Assembly (NCBI GenBank): GCA_963801855.1
Contig: CAWDGK010000002.1
Coordinates: 992,001 to 1,056,000 of the forward strand
Source of the DNA: JACDAN01 sp963801855
Lineage (GTDB): Bacteria; Actinomycetota; Thermoleophilia; Gaiellales; Gaiellaceae
DNA length: 64,000 nt
Reading direction: 5' to 3'
Part shown: positions 54,261 through 63,408 of the stretch, piece after piece
Numbering within the stretch: position 1 is the first letter of the stretch
How the letters are laid out: every line of letters starts with the position of its first letter
Notes under the pieces: generated by a model
Database searches by the model: none
What the model saw: only the letters and a program-made list of their open reading frames with translations
What the model was told of the DNA's origin: nothing
Position numbers and translations under genes: made by a program

Positions 54261-55843
54261 CTACGGCTTTCCGACGGCGAACGGTCTGCTGAGGAGCGCT
54301 GTGGTGCGGGTGGGGTTCATCTCGGCGCGGAGGCGGATCGCGAAGACGTAGTAGCCGGCTGCGATCCGCTTGCGCCGGAAGCGGACGAAGGTGCCCTGGT
54401 GGGCGCGAACCTTGCCGCGCGCAGTGAAGACCGGCTTCGGTGCCCGCTTCACACCGACTGCGGCAAGGAGCTTCTTCCGGGCCCCTGCGGACAGCCGGCG
54501 GCTCTTCAGGCGATACATGGCTCCGGTGAACGTGCTCGCTTCCTCCGAGCTCGCGACGAACGTCCAGTTCGTGTCCCCGGCCGAGCGACGGCGCTCTCCG
54601 AACTTCGCGACCGCTCCGACGACGATCGTGGAATGACGCCAGGTCACCGGCCGGCGGTTGCAGCGGGCCAGACCGCGCGAGAGCACCGACTTCACGGCCC
54701 CGTAGGAAGGCCGGCGGGTCCCGTCGGCACGCATCAGGCCGGCCTGCCAGCGATCGAGATCGGGCTCGTCGACGAGGCCGTAGTAGAGGGCCGCGCGCAC
54801 CGAGTCGTCACAGGCGTAGTACGGGACGAGCGCCGAGTAGACGTCGGCCTGGTGGCGCTCCTCTGCGACCCGGGCCACCGATTCTCTGCCGTAGTAGGCA
54901 TCCATCGAGGCGCTCGGCACGACGGTCTGCCAGCCGATCTCGTTCAGCCGAAACCGGAGCGGAGGGAGGGCGGCGCGGGAAACGGGCTTTCCCCTCTCGG
55001 CGAAGATGGGCTGCGCGGTCCCGCGGAAGGCGTCCCAGAACGCCTGCTTGATCCGGCCGAGGTTGGAGGTACCGGCGTTGGGCCACCGGTAGCCGACCGT
55101 GTGGTTGTCGGTGTAGGAGTTCGGGTGGGGGTGGAACGCGAGCTCGTCCATGATCGGCTTTTTCCGCCCGCTCGCCCGGTAGGCGATTCCCATGTCCCTG
55201 ATGCAGCGGACGGGGAGGTCGAGGCGTTGGTTGCAGCGAGCGCGTTGTCGTTGCCCCGCGGGGAGAGGGAGACACCGAGCACGGTGATCGCGGTGTTCAC
55301 GGCCTTCAGCGCGTCATACGACTGAGCGAGCACTCGCTGATAGGCGCCACATGCGAGGCCGACGCCGCTCGCGCTGAACTGGGGCTGCCAGAACCGGGGC
55401 TGGTTCGGCTCGTTGCCGACGGCGATGTCCCGCAACTGCGGATACGTCCTTGCCACCTGGGCGACGAAGCCCGCGAACTGGCTCGTCGCGGACCTCGAGC
55501 CGAAGAATGCTCGTGCCCGGCTCGGTGCGATCACGACCGTGATGCGGATGCCCGCTGCCGCTGCGTTTCCCAGAAAGCGGTCGAGGTTCTCCTTCTGGGG
55601 AATTGTGGTCGGATGCTCTGGATCCCATGCCAGCGTGATTCGGTTCTCGGTAAGCCCCACGTCACGCATGTCGGCGAGGAACTGCACACCCCCGTCGGCC
55701 GCGAGCTTGCCGCGGTCGTCGGCCACCCCGACCGTGAGCTCCGCCGAGGCAGGCGCGGCGAGCACGAGCGCCGCGAGGGCGCAGGCGAGCATGGCAATTG
55801 GTTTGGTCACTCGAAAGCTCTTCATTCCTCGGAAACCCCGCAT
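54261..55843 (-). CDS. Secreted glycoside hydrolase-like TIM-barrel protein (one frameshift)
   Basis: A signal peptide (IAMLACALAALVLAAPASAE) precedes a clan-A-like barrel. The acid/base Glu is in RDIAVGNEPNQPRFW, and a likely nucleophile Glu is in RFRLNEIGWQTVVP, with HPHPNSYTD before it. A missing base near 55210 splits the gene; the frames join as ATNASTSP...RCIRDMGIAYRASG. The C-terminal about 100 residues look like a beta-sandwich (ARGKVRAHQGTFVRFRRKRI). ATG 55843 overlaps the DUF1611 stop (TGATG); MKSFRVTK 18 bases on is an alternative. The substrate is unknown. Confidence 0.82.
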
Positions 55844-56874
55844 CAGTGTTGCACGACCTCCAGAACCGCGTCGAGCAGGCGGTCGGCCCCGAAGCGGACT
55901 GGATCGTCGGTCGGGAGGCCGGTTTCCGCCGCGACCCGTTCGATTTCGGCGCGCGCCTCGTCTTCCCTGAGCGAGCCGGTGTGGAGCGCGACTGCGGCGA
56001 CCCGGGCCGGCCGGAGCCGAAGAGATGCGCGCTCGTGCAGCTCGATCAGCTCTTGCAGACTCGGCAGCGGATGGTCGGGATACCCCTCGACGTGGGTCGC
56101 TCCGGCCCTGTGGACGAAGACGTACGCATGCGGCGCGCTGCCGTGGATCAGGCCCATCGTGACCCCTGAATACGCCGGGTGGGCCAGCGATCCCTGCCCC
56201 TCGACCCAGAGCAGCTCGCCGCCCCGCCGGGAACCTTCCACGACGAGACGCTCCGCTGCCCCGGCCAGGAAGTCCGCGACGACGGCGTCGACGGCGATCC
56301 CCCAGCCGGCAATCGCGATCCCGGTTTGGCCGGTCGGGACGAAGACCGACTTGAGGCCGCGCTTGCGAGCGGCGAGGTCGAGCTCGACGGCCACGGTCTT
56401 CTTCCCGATCGCGCAGTCCGAGCCGACGGTCAGGACGATCTTCGCCGGCACCTGGAGGTTCTCGCCGGTGGGGACGCTGAGATCCGCGGGAGGCTTCCGG
56501 AGGTCCCGGAGCTCGACTCCGTGCTCCCGCGCGAGCGCGGTCAGCTCCGCGTCCTCACCGATGAACTCGTGCAGGCCGCTCTCGACGTCGAGGCCCGCGC
56601 GGATCGAGGCCTTGAGCAGCTCGCGCCATGCCGGCGGGAAGCGTCCACCCTGGGTCGCGACTCCCACGGTTGCGACGGTCGGGCCGTAGGCAAGCGCCTC
56701 GTCGACCGATCCGACGATCGGAATCTCCCGGTAGGTCTCACCCGCCCGCTCCGAATCGAGGATGGCGACCACCGGGTCGGGCGCGTAGTGGACGATGCCC
56801 CGCATCGTCTTCCCGTAATGGGAGTCGCCGGAGTTGCCCTCAGCGAGGACTAGGTACTTCTTGCCTGACGCCAA
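55843..56874 (-). CDS. dgcN: DUF1611 protein, DgcN-like D-glutamate N-acetyltransferase
   Basis: This 343-353-residue protein has the DUF1611 N-terminal Rossmann-like region (YLVLAEGNSGDSHYGKT) and a P-loop-like motif TVGSDCAIGKKTVAVELDLA, then GQTGIAIAGWGIAVDAVVAD, EGQGSLAHPAYSGVTMGLI and HGSAPHAYVFVHRAG. Family members next to an enolase-superfamily epimerase were shown to acetylate D-glutamate (DgcN), the partner then racemising N-acetyl-D-glutamate (DgcA). The neighbour here is exactly such an enzyme, so this assignment is reasonable but inferred. The start is uncertain (TTG 56874 or GTG 56904), overlapping the epimerase gene by 35-65 bases. Confidence 0.8.
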   Translation of the reverse strand: MASGKKYLVLAEGNSGDSHYGKTMRGIVHYAPDPVVAILDSERAGETYREIPIVGSVDEALAYGPTVATVGVATQGGRFPPAWRELLKASIRAGLDVESGLHEFIGEDAELTALAREHGVELRDLRKPPADLSVPTGENLQVPAKIVLTVGSDCAIGKKTVAVELDLAARKRGLKSVFVPTGQTGIAIAGWGIAVDAVVADFLAGAAERLVVEGSRRGGELLWVEGQGSLAHPAYSGVTMGLIHGSAPHAYVFVHRAGATHVEGYPDHPLPSLQELIELHERASLRLRPARVAAVALHTGSLREDEARAEIERVAAETGLPTDDPVRFGADRLLDAVLEVVQH

Positions 56875-57856
56875 GTCCTGGGGTGACAGAGGGGAGCTGG
56901 ACACCGTCGACGAGCTGGATGCCGGGCCACGGATCCTCGGCGATCAGGATGTTCCCGTCGAGGTCGACGTGGTCGCAAAGGCTCGCCATCGCGGCGCCGG
57001 CGGCGATCCCGAGGCCCGACTCGACCATGCAGCCGAGCATGACGCCGAGGTCGAGCGCGCGGGCGGCATGCGCCATGCGGATGCCTTCGCGGATCCCGCC
57101 CGACTTCGCCAGCTTGATGTTGATTCCGTGCGCGCGCTCCGCGCAGGCTGCGACATCGGCGAGTGTGTGGCAGTCCTCGTCGACGTAGATCGGGAGCGGC
57201 GATTTGCCCTTCAACGCCGGGCCGTCCGGGTCGCCGGCCTGGAGCGGCTGCTCGACGTAGTCGACGCCGAGCTCCTTCAGTCGCGGGATCGCGTCGAGCG
57301 CCTCGTCCAGCGACCAGTACTCGTTGACGTCGACGCGGAGCGGTCGCTCCCAGACCGCGCGAACGGCGGCGACCCTGTCGACGTCGAGGCCGTCTCGCCC
57401 GCCGATCTTGAGCTTGAGGCTCTTGAACTCGGTGGAGCGTTCGGCTTTCCGTGCCATCTCGTCGGGATCGCCGAGACCGATCGTCCAGCTCGTCGGCGGA
57501 CCGATTCTCCGGAGGCCGAGGAGACGCCAGACGGGGAGGCCCGTGAGCTTGCCGCACAGGTCGTGGAGCGCACAGTCGATCGCCGCCCGCGCCGCGAACT
57601 CGCGCCGGGGAAGCCGAGACTCGATCTCGTCGAAGGCGAAGGGATCGTCGCCGAGCCCGTCGGCGACCTCCTCCACGTATGCCAGTGCCGAGTCGGCCGA
57701 TTCCCCATAGCGCTCGGCCGGAGCAGCCTCGCCGAAGCCGCGCTCACCCTCGTGCTCGATCTCGACCCAGACGACGTCGGCCTCGGTCTCTGTCCCACGC
57801 GCGATCACGAAGGGCTCAGCGAGCTGAAGTGTCGCGATCTGGGCCGTGACCCTCAC
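56840..57856 (-). CDS. dgcA: Enolase-superfamily dipeptide epimerase-like protein, probable N-acetyl-D-glutamate racemase
   Basis: The 338-residue protein from GTG 57856 (MRVTAQIATLQLAEPFVIAR) has the muconate-lactonising/dipeptide-epimerase barrel: KxK in FKSLKLKIGGRDG, metal ligands in RVDVNEYWSLDEA, YVEQPLQAGD and YVDEDCHTLAD, and the second Lys in GINIKLAKSGGIREG. Annotation as Ala-Glu epimerase is possible. The adjacent DUF1611 gene makes the DgcA role in D-glutamate breakdown more likely. It is divergent from the peroxiredoxin gene. Confidence 0.88.
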   Translation of the reverse strand: MRVTAQIATLQLAEPFVIARGTETEADVVWVEIEHEGERGFGEAAPAERYGESADSALAYVEEVADGLGDDPFAFDEIESRLPRREFAARAAIDCALHDLCGKLTGLPVWRLLGLRRIGPPTSWTIGLGDPDEMARKAERSTEFKSLKLKIGGRDGLDVDRVAAVRAVWERPLRVDVNEYWSLDEALDAIPRLKELGVDYVEQPLQAGDPDGPALKGKSPLPIYVDEDCHTLADVAACAERAHGINIKLAKSGGIREGIRMAHAARALDLGVMLGCMVESGLGIAAGAAMASLCDHVDLDGNILIAEDPWPGIQLVDGVQLPSVTPGLGVRQEVPSPR

Positions 57857-57952
57857 GCGGCGGACTCTACTCACCGCCTCTTGAACTGAGCATGGCTGTT
57901 CTTGCACCATGGCCTCAGACCGAAGCGAACTTCGACACGAGGAGGACTTCAC
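57857..57952. other. Divergent spacer dgcA/peroxiredoxin
   Basis: These 96 bases must carry two promoters. A small palindrome cgaagcgaacttcg is present at about 57920-57933, but no clear -35/-10 pair is identified. Confidence 0.35.
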
Positions 57953-58615
57953 ATGACATTGCAACTCGGCAACGCCGCACCGGATTTCGAGGCGGAGACC
58001 ACGCAAGGCCCGATCCGCTTCCACGATTGGATCGGCGATTCATGGGCGGTCCTGTTCTCACACCCGAAGGACTTCACGCCGGTCTGCACCACCGAGCTCG
58101 GGCACATGGCGAAGATCGCGCCGGAGTTCGAGCGGCGCGGCGTGAAGATCATCGGCCTGTCCGTCGATCCCGTCGGCCGCCACGAGGACTGGATGGACGA
58201 CATCGAGGAGACGCAGGGCGCGCGGCCGGACTACCCGATCATCGGCGACGCGGACTTCGGGGTCTCGAAGCTGTACGGAATGCTTCCGGAAGACACTTCC
58301 GGCGATCCCCTCAGCCGTACCCCCATGGACAACCAGACGGCCCGGAACGTCTTCGTGATCGGGCCGGACAAGACGATCAAGATGATCCTGATCTACCCGA
58401 TGACGACGGGCCGCAACTTCGACGAGGTGCTCCGGGTACTCGACTCGCTGCAGCTGACGGCGAACCACAAGGTGGCGACGCCGGCGAACTGGCAGCAAGG
58501 TGACGACGTCATCATCGCCGGCTCGGTGACGGACGAAGCGGCACAGGAGCTCTGGCCCGAGGGCTGGAAGGCCCCGCGTCCCTACATCCGCATCGTGCCG
58601 CAGCCGGAGAAGTAG
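57953..58615 (+). CDS. 1-Cys peroxiredoxin (Prx6/AhpC-TSA type)
   Basis: This peroxidase reduces H2O2 and alkyl hydroperoxides through the Cys in HPKDFTPVCTTELGHMAKI. Arg and other active-site residues are in GLSVDPVGRHEDW and TARNVFVIGPDKTIKMILIY, with the Prx6-type C-terminal arm NWQQGDDVIIAGSV. It has 220 residues. ATG 57953 is preferred over the open frame at 57902 because GAGGAGGA lies just before it. Transcribed alone toward the tRNA gene. Confidence 0.95.
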   Translation: MTLQLGNAAPDFEAETTQGPIRFHDWIGDSWAVLFSHPKDFTPVCTTELGHMAKIAPEFERRGVKIIGLSVDPVGRHEDWMDDIEETQGARPDYPIIGDADFGVSKLYGMLPEDTSGDPLSRTPMDNQTARNVFVIGPDKTIKMILIYPMTTGRNFDEVLRVLDSLQLTANHKVATPANWQQGDDVIIAGSVTDEAAQELWPEGWKAPRPYIRIVPQPEK

Positions 58616-58627
58616 CTCGGCCGAAGA

Positions 58628-58700
58628 TGGGCCTGGCAGGAATCGAACCTGCGACCTCGCGCTCCGGAGGCGCGCGCTCTATCCCCTGAGCTACAGACCC
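58628..58700 (-). tRNA. tRNA-Arg (anticodon CCG)
   Basis: The minus strand folds as a complete cloverleaf: acceptor GGGTCTG/CAGGCCC with one T-G pair, D arm TAGCTCAGGGGATAGAGC, anticodon stem CGCGC/GCGCG with loop CTCCGGA (anticodon CCG, reading CGG), and T arm GCAGG-TTCGAAT-CCTGC. The discriminator is A and CCA is not encoded. Confidence 0.96.
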
Positions 58701-58740
58701 TTCAGAGTCCCAGTTTAGCCGCGGGTAGGTTGACGTTCCC

Positions 58741-60009
58741 GTGCGATTTCTCCGCTCGTACCTGCGGACGCTGAACCCTCCGTTGCCGTCCTCGGTGCGG
58801 ACGCTTCAGGCGGGTGCCCTCATCAATGCGCTCGGCAACGGGCTCGCCTACCCGTTCCTCTTCATCTACCTCCACAACGTCCGCGGCATCGATCTCACGA
58901 CCGCCGGCCTGATCGTGGGGACGAATTCGGCGGTCGGGCTCGTCGCGGGCCCGATCGTCGGCTCGCTGATCGACAGGATCGGCGGACGGATCACGCTCGC
59001 GTTCTCGCTCTGGATGCTGGCCGTGGGGTTCGGGGGCTATGCGTTCGTGGACAGCCCCTGGCAGGGATTCCTCGCCAGCACGATCGCGGGGATCGGAAAC
59101 GGCGGCTTCTGGCCGAGCCAGTCGTCGCTGATCGCCGGGCTGACGCCGACCGAGCAGCGACACCAGGCGTTTGCGATGCAACGCGTGATGATGAACCTCG
59201 GCATCGGGCTGGGCGGCCTCGCCGGCGGCCTGATCGCGACGACCTCGAACCCGGACTCGTTCACCATCCTCTTCCTCGCGGACGCCTCGACCTTCCTCGT
59301 CTATTCGGTCTTCCTGCTGCGGGTTCCGGCGCCGGCGCGGACGCCCCGGCCCGAGGGCAGCGAGCGCGGCGGCTACGGCGAGGTGGTGCGGAACCGGGTC
59401 TTCATGGCCGTCGTGGCCCTGAACTTCGTCTTCATCGGGGCCGGGATGGCGCAGCTCGAGACGCTGCCCGTCTATGCGAAGAACGAGGCGGGGATCAGCG
59501 AGCGCGGCATCGGCGTCCTCTTCTTCATCAACACGCTCGTCATCGTGCTGGCCCAGCTGCCCATGGCGCGCGTGCTGGAGGGGCACCGGCGAATGCGCAC
59601 ACTGGCGGTGCTCGGTGTCGTCTGGGCCGCGGGACTCCTGATCGTCCCTGTCGCGGGGATCGCGGTCGACGGCTGGACGGCGGCGATGCTCCTCGCGCTG
59701 ACCTTCGCGATCATCGCCGTCGGGGAGTGCCTCCACGGCACCGTGCAGGCGCCGCTCGTGGCCGACCTGGCCGACCACAGCCTGATCGGCCGCTACATGG
59801 CCGCGTCCGCCTTCTCCTGGGGCGTCGGCTTCGCGCTCGGCCCCGCCGTCGGCGGATTCGTCCTCAACCACTGGCCGCACGCCCTCTGGCCTGCCGCGGC
59901 GGGCGTCTGCCTCGCGGCGGGGGCCGCGTCCCTCGCGCTCGAGCGGGCGCTCCCCCTCGGCGCTCGAACCACGCCCAGAAGGGCCCAGCCCGTTCTGGCC
60001 GAGGGCTAG
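58741..60009 (+). CDS. Major facilitator superfamily transporter
   Basis: This 422-residue integral membrane protein has about twelve predicted helices, beginning ALINALGNGLAYPFLFIYLH. The MFS loop motif follows in GPIVGSLIDRIGGRITLAFS, then GIGNGGFWPSQSSLIAGLTP and VGFALGPAVGGFVLNHW. The GTG start at 58741 is 41 bases after the divergent tRNA. It resembles drug/efflux-type MFS proteins (MdtH-like), but the substrate is unknown. Confidence 0.9.
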   Translation: MRFLRSYLRTLNPPLPSSVRTLQAGALINALGNGLAYPFLFIYLHNVRGIDLTTAGLIVGTNSAVGLVAGPIVGSLIDRIGGRITLAFSLWMLAVGFGGYAFVDSPWQGFLASTIAGIGNGGFWPSQSSLIAGLTPTEQRHQAFAMQRVMMNLGIGLGGLAGGLIATTSNPDSFTILFLADASTFLVYSVFLLRVPAPARTPRPEGSERGGYGEVVRNRVFMAVVALNFVFIGAGMAQLETLPVYAKNEAGISERGIGVLFFINTLVIVLAQLPMARVLEGHRRMRTLAVLGVVWAAGLLIVPVAGIAVDGWTAAMLLALTFAIIAVGECLHGTVQAPLVADLADHSLIGRYMAASAFSWGVGFALGPAVGGFVLNHWPHALWPAAAGVCLAAGAASLALERALPLGARTTPRRAQPVLAEG

Positions 60010-60070
60010 GAGACCGGGCGCGCGGGTAGAATCCCACTCGTAATGCGACAGGACGACCCGCTCAGTACCG

Positions 60071-61054
60071 ATGCCCAGCTTGCCCCGCATCCGGGCTCGC
60101 TCGCGCGACATCGTCCGCGAGGTCGCTCCGCCTGCTCGCGAACCGGCTGAGCTCAGCGCCAACGGCCTCAGCTGGATCCACCTCGTCTCGCCGACGAAAG
60201 ACGAGGCGACGGCGCTCGCCGAGCGCTTCGGCTGGCATCCCCTCGACGTCGAGGATGTCCTGTCCAAGCGCCAGCGACCGAAAGTCGACGAGTACGACGA
60301 CTACCGGTTCGTCGTCCTCCATTTCCCGGTCTACGACAAGGCGGCCAAGCGGCTGAACGCCGGCGAGCTCGACGTCTTCCTCGGGCCCGACTACCTCGTC
60401 ACCCTGCCGACGGTCGAGCTGCTCCCGGTCACCCGGCTCTTCGGGCGCTGCACCGACGACGCGGAGCTGCGCGACAACCTCTCGGGCAAAGGCTCGGGGT
60501 ATCTCCTCTACCACGTCCTCGACGACCTCTTCGACTACTGCTTCCCGATCCTCGACAAGATCGGCCACAAGCTCGACTCGATCGAGGACGACATCGAGGA
60601 AGAGCACGCCTCGCAGGAGATCGTCCGGGACATCTCCCGCGCGAAGCAGGAGATCATCAGCTACCGGAAGATCATCAAGCCTCAGCGGCCGATCCTCCGG
60701 CTCCTCGAGCGCCACGTCGAACGCTTTCTCCCTCAGGACCTCGAGCTCTACTTCGACGACCTGGTCGACGCCTCCGAGCGGATCTGGGACCTCCTCGACA
60801 ACTACAAGGAGGTCGTGGAGGCACTCGAGGCCACGAACGAGTCTGCGATCTCGCATCGCCAGAACGACGTCCTGCGAGTGCTGACGGTTTTCAGCGCCGT
60901 CCTGCTCCCGCTGACCCTGCTGGCGAGCATCTTCGGCATGAACGTCGACTTCCCGGGCGAGGGCTCCGCCGAGGCTTTCTGGATTGTCGTCGCCGGGATG
61001 GTCGCGGTTTTCGGGAGCCTCGTCGCCTTCTTCCGCTGGCGGCGCTGGATCTAG
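60071..61054 (+). CDS. corA: CorA-family magnesium/cobalt transporter
   Basis: This pentameric channel-like divalent-cation transporter has 327 residues. A large cytoplasmic domain (LSWIHLVSPTKDEATALAE, HPLDVEDVLSKRQRPKVDEY) leads into a long stalk helix and two C-terminal membrane helices. The signature GMN is in LASIFGMNVDFPGEGS and the protein ends in basic residues FFRWRRWI. ATG 60071. Confidence 0.94.
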   Translation: MPSLPRIRARSRDIVREVAPPAREPAELSANGLSWIHLVSPTKDEATALAERFGWHPLDVEDVLSKRQRPKVDEYDDYRFVVLHFPVYDKAAKRLNAGELDVFLGPDYLVTLPTVELLPVTRLFGRCTDDAELRDNLSGKGSGYLLYHVLDDLFDYCFPILDKIGHKLDSIEDDIEEEHASQEIVRDISRAKQEIISYRKIIKPQRPILRLLERHVERFLPQDLELYFDDLVDASERIWDLLDNYKEVVEALEATNESAISHRQNDVLRVLTVFSAVLLPLTLLASIFGMNVDFPGEGSAEAFWIVVAGMVAVFGSLVAFFRWRRWI

Positions 61055-61079
61055 TGCTCCCCCAGGCAATACACGCCTA

Positions 61080-61189
61080 CTTCTGGCCCGCGATCACGCT
61101 TCGCCAGAGCCGACCCTCCTCCTCACCAAGGCAAACCTGCCTTGGCTCGTCGGAGTGCGCGCTCTGGCTTGGTGCTCACGACCCAGAAG
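61080..61189. repeat. Imperfect palindrome between corA and HIT gene
   Basis: Arms of about 55 bases pair around a central 7-bp stem ccaaggc/gccttgg (61126-61132/61139-61145). An outer stem gccagagc/gctctggc (61103-61110/61161-61168) and ends cttctgg/ccagaag (61080-61086/61183-61189) match well. No frame here looks coding. The ends resemble those of the element at 14247-14415. Confidence 0.55.
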
Positions 61190-61214
61190 CTGGGCAGCAT
61201 CACCTGGAGGAGCA

Positions 61215-61700
61215 CTGACCAAGCCGCTCTGGGCGCCCTGGCGGCTCGAGTACGTCGGAGGCGCCGACGAGCAGCAGGGCTGCATCTTCTGCAACGCCGT
61301 CGCATCGAAGGACGACGAGGCGGCGCTCGTCGTCCACCGTGGCCCGCACTCGATCGTCCTCCTCAACAAGTTCCCGTACGCGTCCGGACACTTCATGGTC
61401 GCGCCGTCTCGCCACTGCGGCGAGTTCGCCGAGCTCACCGACGAGGAGGTGGTCGAGGCCCACCGGCTCGCGGCGCAGGGGATCGGCGCGCTCGCCCAGC
61501 TCTACGGCCCGCAGGGGTACAACCTCGGCTGGAACCTCGGTCGCATCGCCGGAGCCGGCGTCGTCGATCACGTTCATCTCCACGTCGTCCCTCGCTGGGC
61601 GGGCGACACGAACTTCATGCCGGTGCTCGCCGACGTGAAGGTGATCCCGGAGCACCTCTCGGAGACCTGCAAGCGCCTCTCGGAGGCCTGGCCCACCTGA
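61215..61700 (+). CDS. HIT-family nucleotide-binding protein
   Basis: This 161-residue protein has MTKPLWAPWRLEYV at its start, the zinc-like CIFCNA, then LNKFPYASGHFMVAPSRHCG and the catalytic HIT triad in VVDHVHLHVVPRWAGDTNFM. Proteins of this FHIT/Ap4A-hydrolase-like group cleave dinucleotide polyphosphates. No ATG or GTG is at the right place: the family start falls on CTG 61215 with GGAGGA just before it. The start is thus an unusual CTG, or a base was misread. Confidence 0.9.
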   Translation: MTKPLWAPWRLEYVGGADEQQGCIFCNAVASKDDEAALVVHRGPHSIVLLNKFPYASGHFMVAPSRHCGEFAELTDEEVVEAHRLAAQGIGALAQLYGPQGYNLGWNLGRIAGAGVVDHVHLHVVPRWAGDTNFMPVLADVKVIPEHLSETCKRLSEAWPT

Positions 61701-61743
61701 GGTCAAGACTCGCGGCGCGCGTGCCGATGAGAGGAGAGCCGCC

Positions 61744-62415
61744 ATGGCCGAGCACGAAGCCGCAACGACCGATCGCGACGACTGGCCCTCACAGGGCGTT
61801 CGTCAGCGCCTTGGAAGCCGGATCGAGCGGCATGTCCTGCGCAGCGCGGTGGACATGCTCGACGAGCGCGGGGCCGAGATCGACACGATCGAGCACGACC
61901 TCGTCGCGCGCGAAAAGGATCTCGCCGAGCGACTGGCACAAGTCGGCGCCCAGGAAGCACAGCTCGATCATCGAGAGCAGCGGCTTGCCGAGATCGGCGC
62001 GGCCGACCTCGAGGCGACGCAGAAGATCGACTATCTGATCCGTCACCTCGACGAGGTTCAGTCCGAGGCAGCCATCTTCCGGGCGAAGGCCGAAGGCAAG
62101 GTGCACGCGGCCGAAGAGAAGGCCCGCGCGCTGGCAGAGCGGGTCAAGCGCCTCGAGGAGGCAGAGCACCACCGTGTCCTCTCCTCAGCCGACATCACGC
62201 GGCGCGAGTCGGCCCTGCGGAGCCGCGAGCACGAGCTCCGTCAGACGGACGAGCGGATCCGCGAGCGCGAGCAGCAGGTCGGCGCGAAACAGCACGCCTT
62301 GATCGCGCAGGAACAGCGGCTGGAGCAACGAGACCGAGAGCTCGAGGAGCGCGAGGACGCACTCCGGGGCCGCGACCAGCGCTGGTGGAACGCCGGCCCG
62401 GCGTCCAGTCACTAG
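61744..62415 (+). CDS. Coiled-coil protein of unknown function
   Basis: I do not recognise this 223-residue protein. From about residue 25 it is almost one continuous coiled coil rich in Glu, Arg and Ala (LAERLAQVGAQEAQLDHREQ, REREQQVGAKQHALIAQEQR, RDRELEEREDALRGRDQRWW). It has no signal peptide or membrane segment. A GAGAGGAGAG ribosome site precedes ATG 61744. It may be structural or bind nucleic acid; neighbours give no hint. Confidence 0.82.
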   Translation: MAEHEAATTDRDDWPSQGVRQRLGSRIERHVLRSAVDMLDERGAEIDTIEHDLVAREKDLAERLAQVGAQEAQLDHREQRLAEIGAADLEATQKIDYLIRHLDEVQSEAAIFRAKAEGKVHAAEEKARALAERVKRLEEAEHHRVLSSADITRRESALRSREHELRQTDERIREREQQVGAKQHALIAQEQRLEQRDRELEEREDALRGRDQRWWNAGPASSH

Positions 62416-62484
62416 CCGCCCGGGAATATCTGCGCACGCATTGAGGTATGGATTGGGGACATCCCCCGGTTCAAGGAGCACCTC

Positions 62485-63408
62485 ATGCGACTCGAAGGCA
62501 TCCACCACATCACGGCGATCACGGCCGACGCGCCCGGCAACGTCGACTTCTACGGCCGCGTTCTCGGCCTGCGGATGGTCAAGAAGACCGTCAACCAGGA
62601 CGACCCGACCGTCTACCACCTCTTCTACGCCGACGAGAAAGGAAGTCCGGGAAGCGACATCACGTTCTTCGAGTACCCGGGGGCCAGACGCGGCCGCGCG
62701 GGCGCGGGAATGGTGCACCGGATCGTCTGGCGCGTCGCGTCCGAGGCGGCGCTCGACTTCTGGGAGCAGCGGCTCCGGACCGAGGGCGTCGACACAGAGC
62801 GTGAGACGGGACGCCTTCGCTTCGACGATCCGGAGGGACTGGGCCTCGAGCTTGCAGTCGTCGCGACCTCCGACGAGCCGCTCGTGTCGAAGCATCCAGA
62901 GATTCCGGACGAACACGCTCTGCAGGGCTTCGACGGAGTCCGCGCATACACGAGCGATCCAGAGGCGAGTCGCGCATTTCTCGTCGACTCACTGAGCTTC
63001 GAGGCCGACGGCGACTCGGAGTACGAAGTGCGGGGCGAGCAGCGCGGCTCGTTCTATGCCTTCGACACCGCCGACCGTCCAGGCACGGGCGGTGCCGGAA
63101 CCGTGCACCACGTGGCCTGGGGGTCGAGCATGGAGGAGCACGAGGCCTGGCGAGAGCGCGCAGCCACCGGAGGAGCGTCGCCCACGCCGGTCATCGACCG
63201 CTTCTACTTCAAGTCGATCTACTTCCGCGAGCCGAGCGGCGTCCTCTTCGAGATCGCGACGAACGGGCCCGGTTTCACGTCCGACGAGCCGCTCGAGTCG
63301 CTCGGTGAACGCCTGTCGCTGCCGCCGAACTTCGAGCAGTACCGGGAGCAGGTCGAGCGGACGCTCACACCCCTCCCGAACCCACGGGCGAAGACTTCAG
63401 TCTCGTGA
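62485..63408 (+). CDS. mhqO: MhqO-like ring-cleaving dioxygenase (VOC superfamily)
   Basis: This 307-residue protein has two glyoxalase/VOC halves: LEGIHHITAITADAPGNVDF...GRVLGLRMVKKTVNQDDP and GAGTVHHVAWGSSMEEHEAW, with metal ligands His, His and Glu (FREPSGVLFEIATNGPGF). It resembles MhqO/LinE-type hydroquinone dioxygenases that remove quinones. The next gene is MhqD-like with a four-base overlap, mirroring the Bacillus quinone-response genes. No MhqR-type regulator is in view. Confidence 0.88.
   Translation: MRLEGIHHITAITADAPGNVDFYGRVLGLRMVKKTVNQDDPTVYHLFYADEKGSPGSDITFFEYPGARRGRAGAGMVHRIVWRVASEAALDFWEQRLRTEGVDTERETGRLRFDDPEGLGLELAVVATSDEPLVSKHPEIPDEHALQGFDGVRAYTSDPEASRAFLVDSLSFEADGDSEYEVRGEQRGSFYAFDTADRPGTGGAGTVHHVAWGSSMEEHEAWRERAATGGASPTPVIDRFYFKSIYFREPSGVLFEIATNGPGFTSDEPLESLGERLSLPPNFEQYREQVERTLTPLPNPRAKTSVS

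Noticed and set aside
57902..57952. N-terminal extension of the peroxiredoxin
   Set aside because: The ribosome site lies at 57940-57947 and homology starts at 57953.
62416..62484. MhqR-type operator before mhqO
   Set aside because: Only a short ggggacatcccc palindrome is present; it does not match the Bacillus MhqR box.
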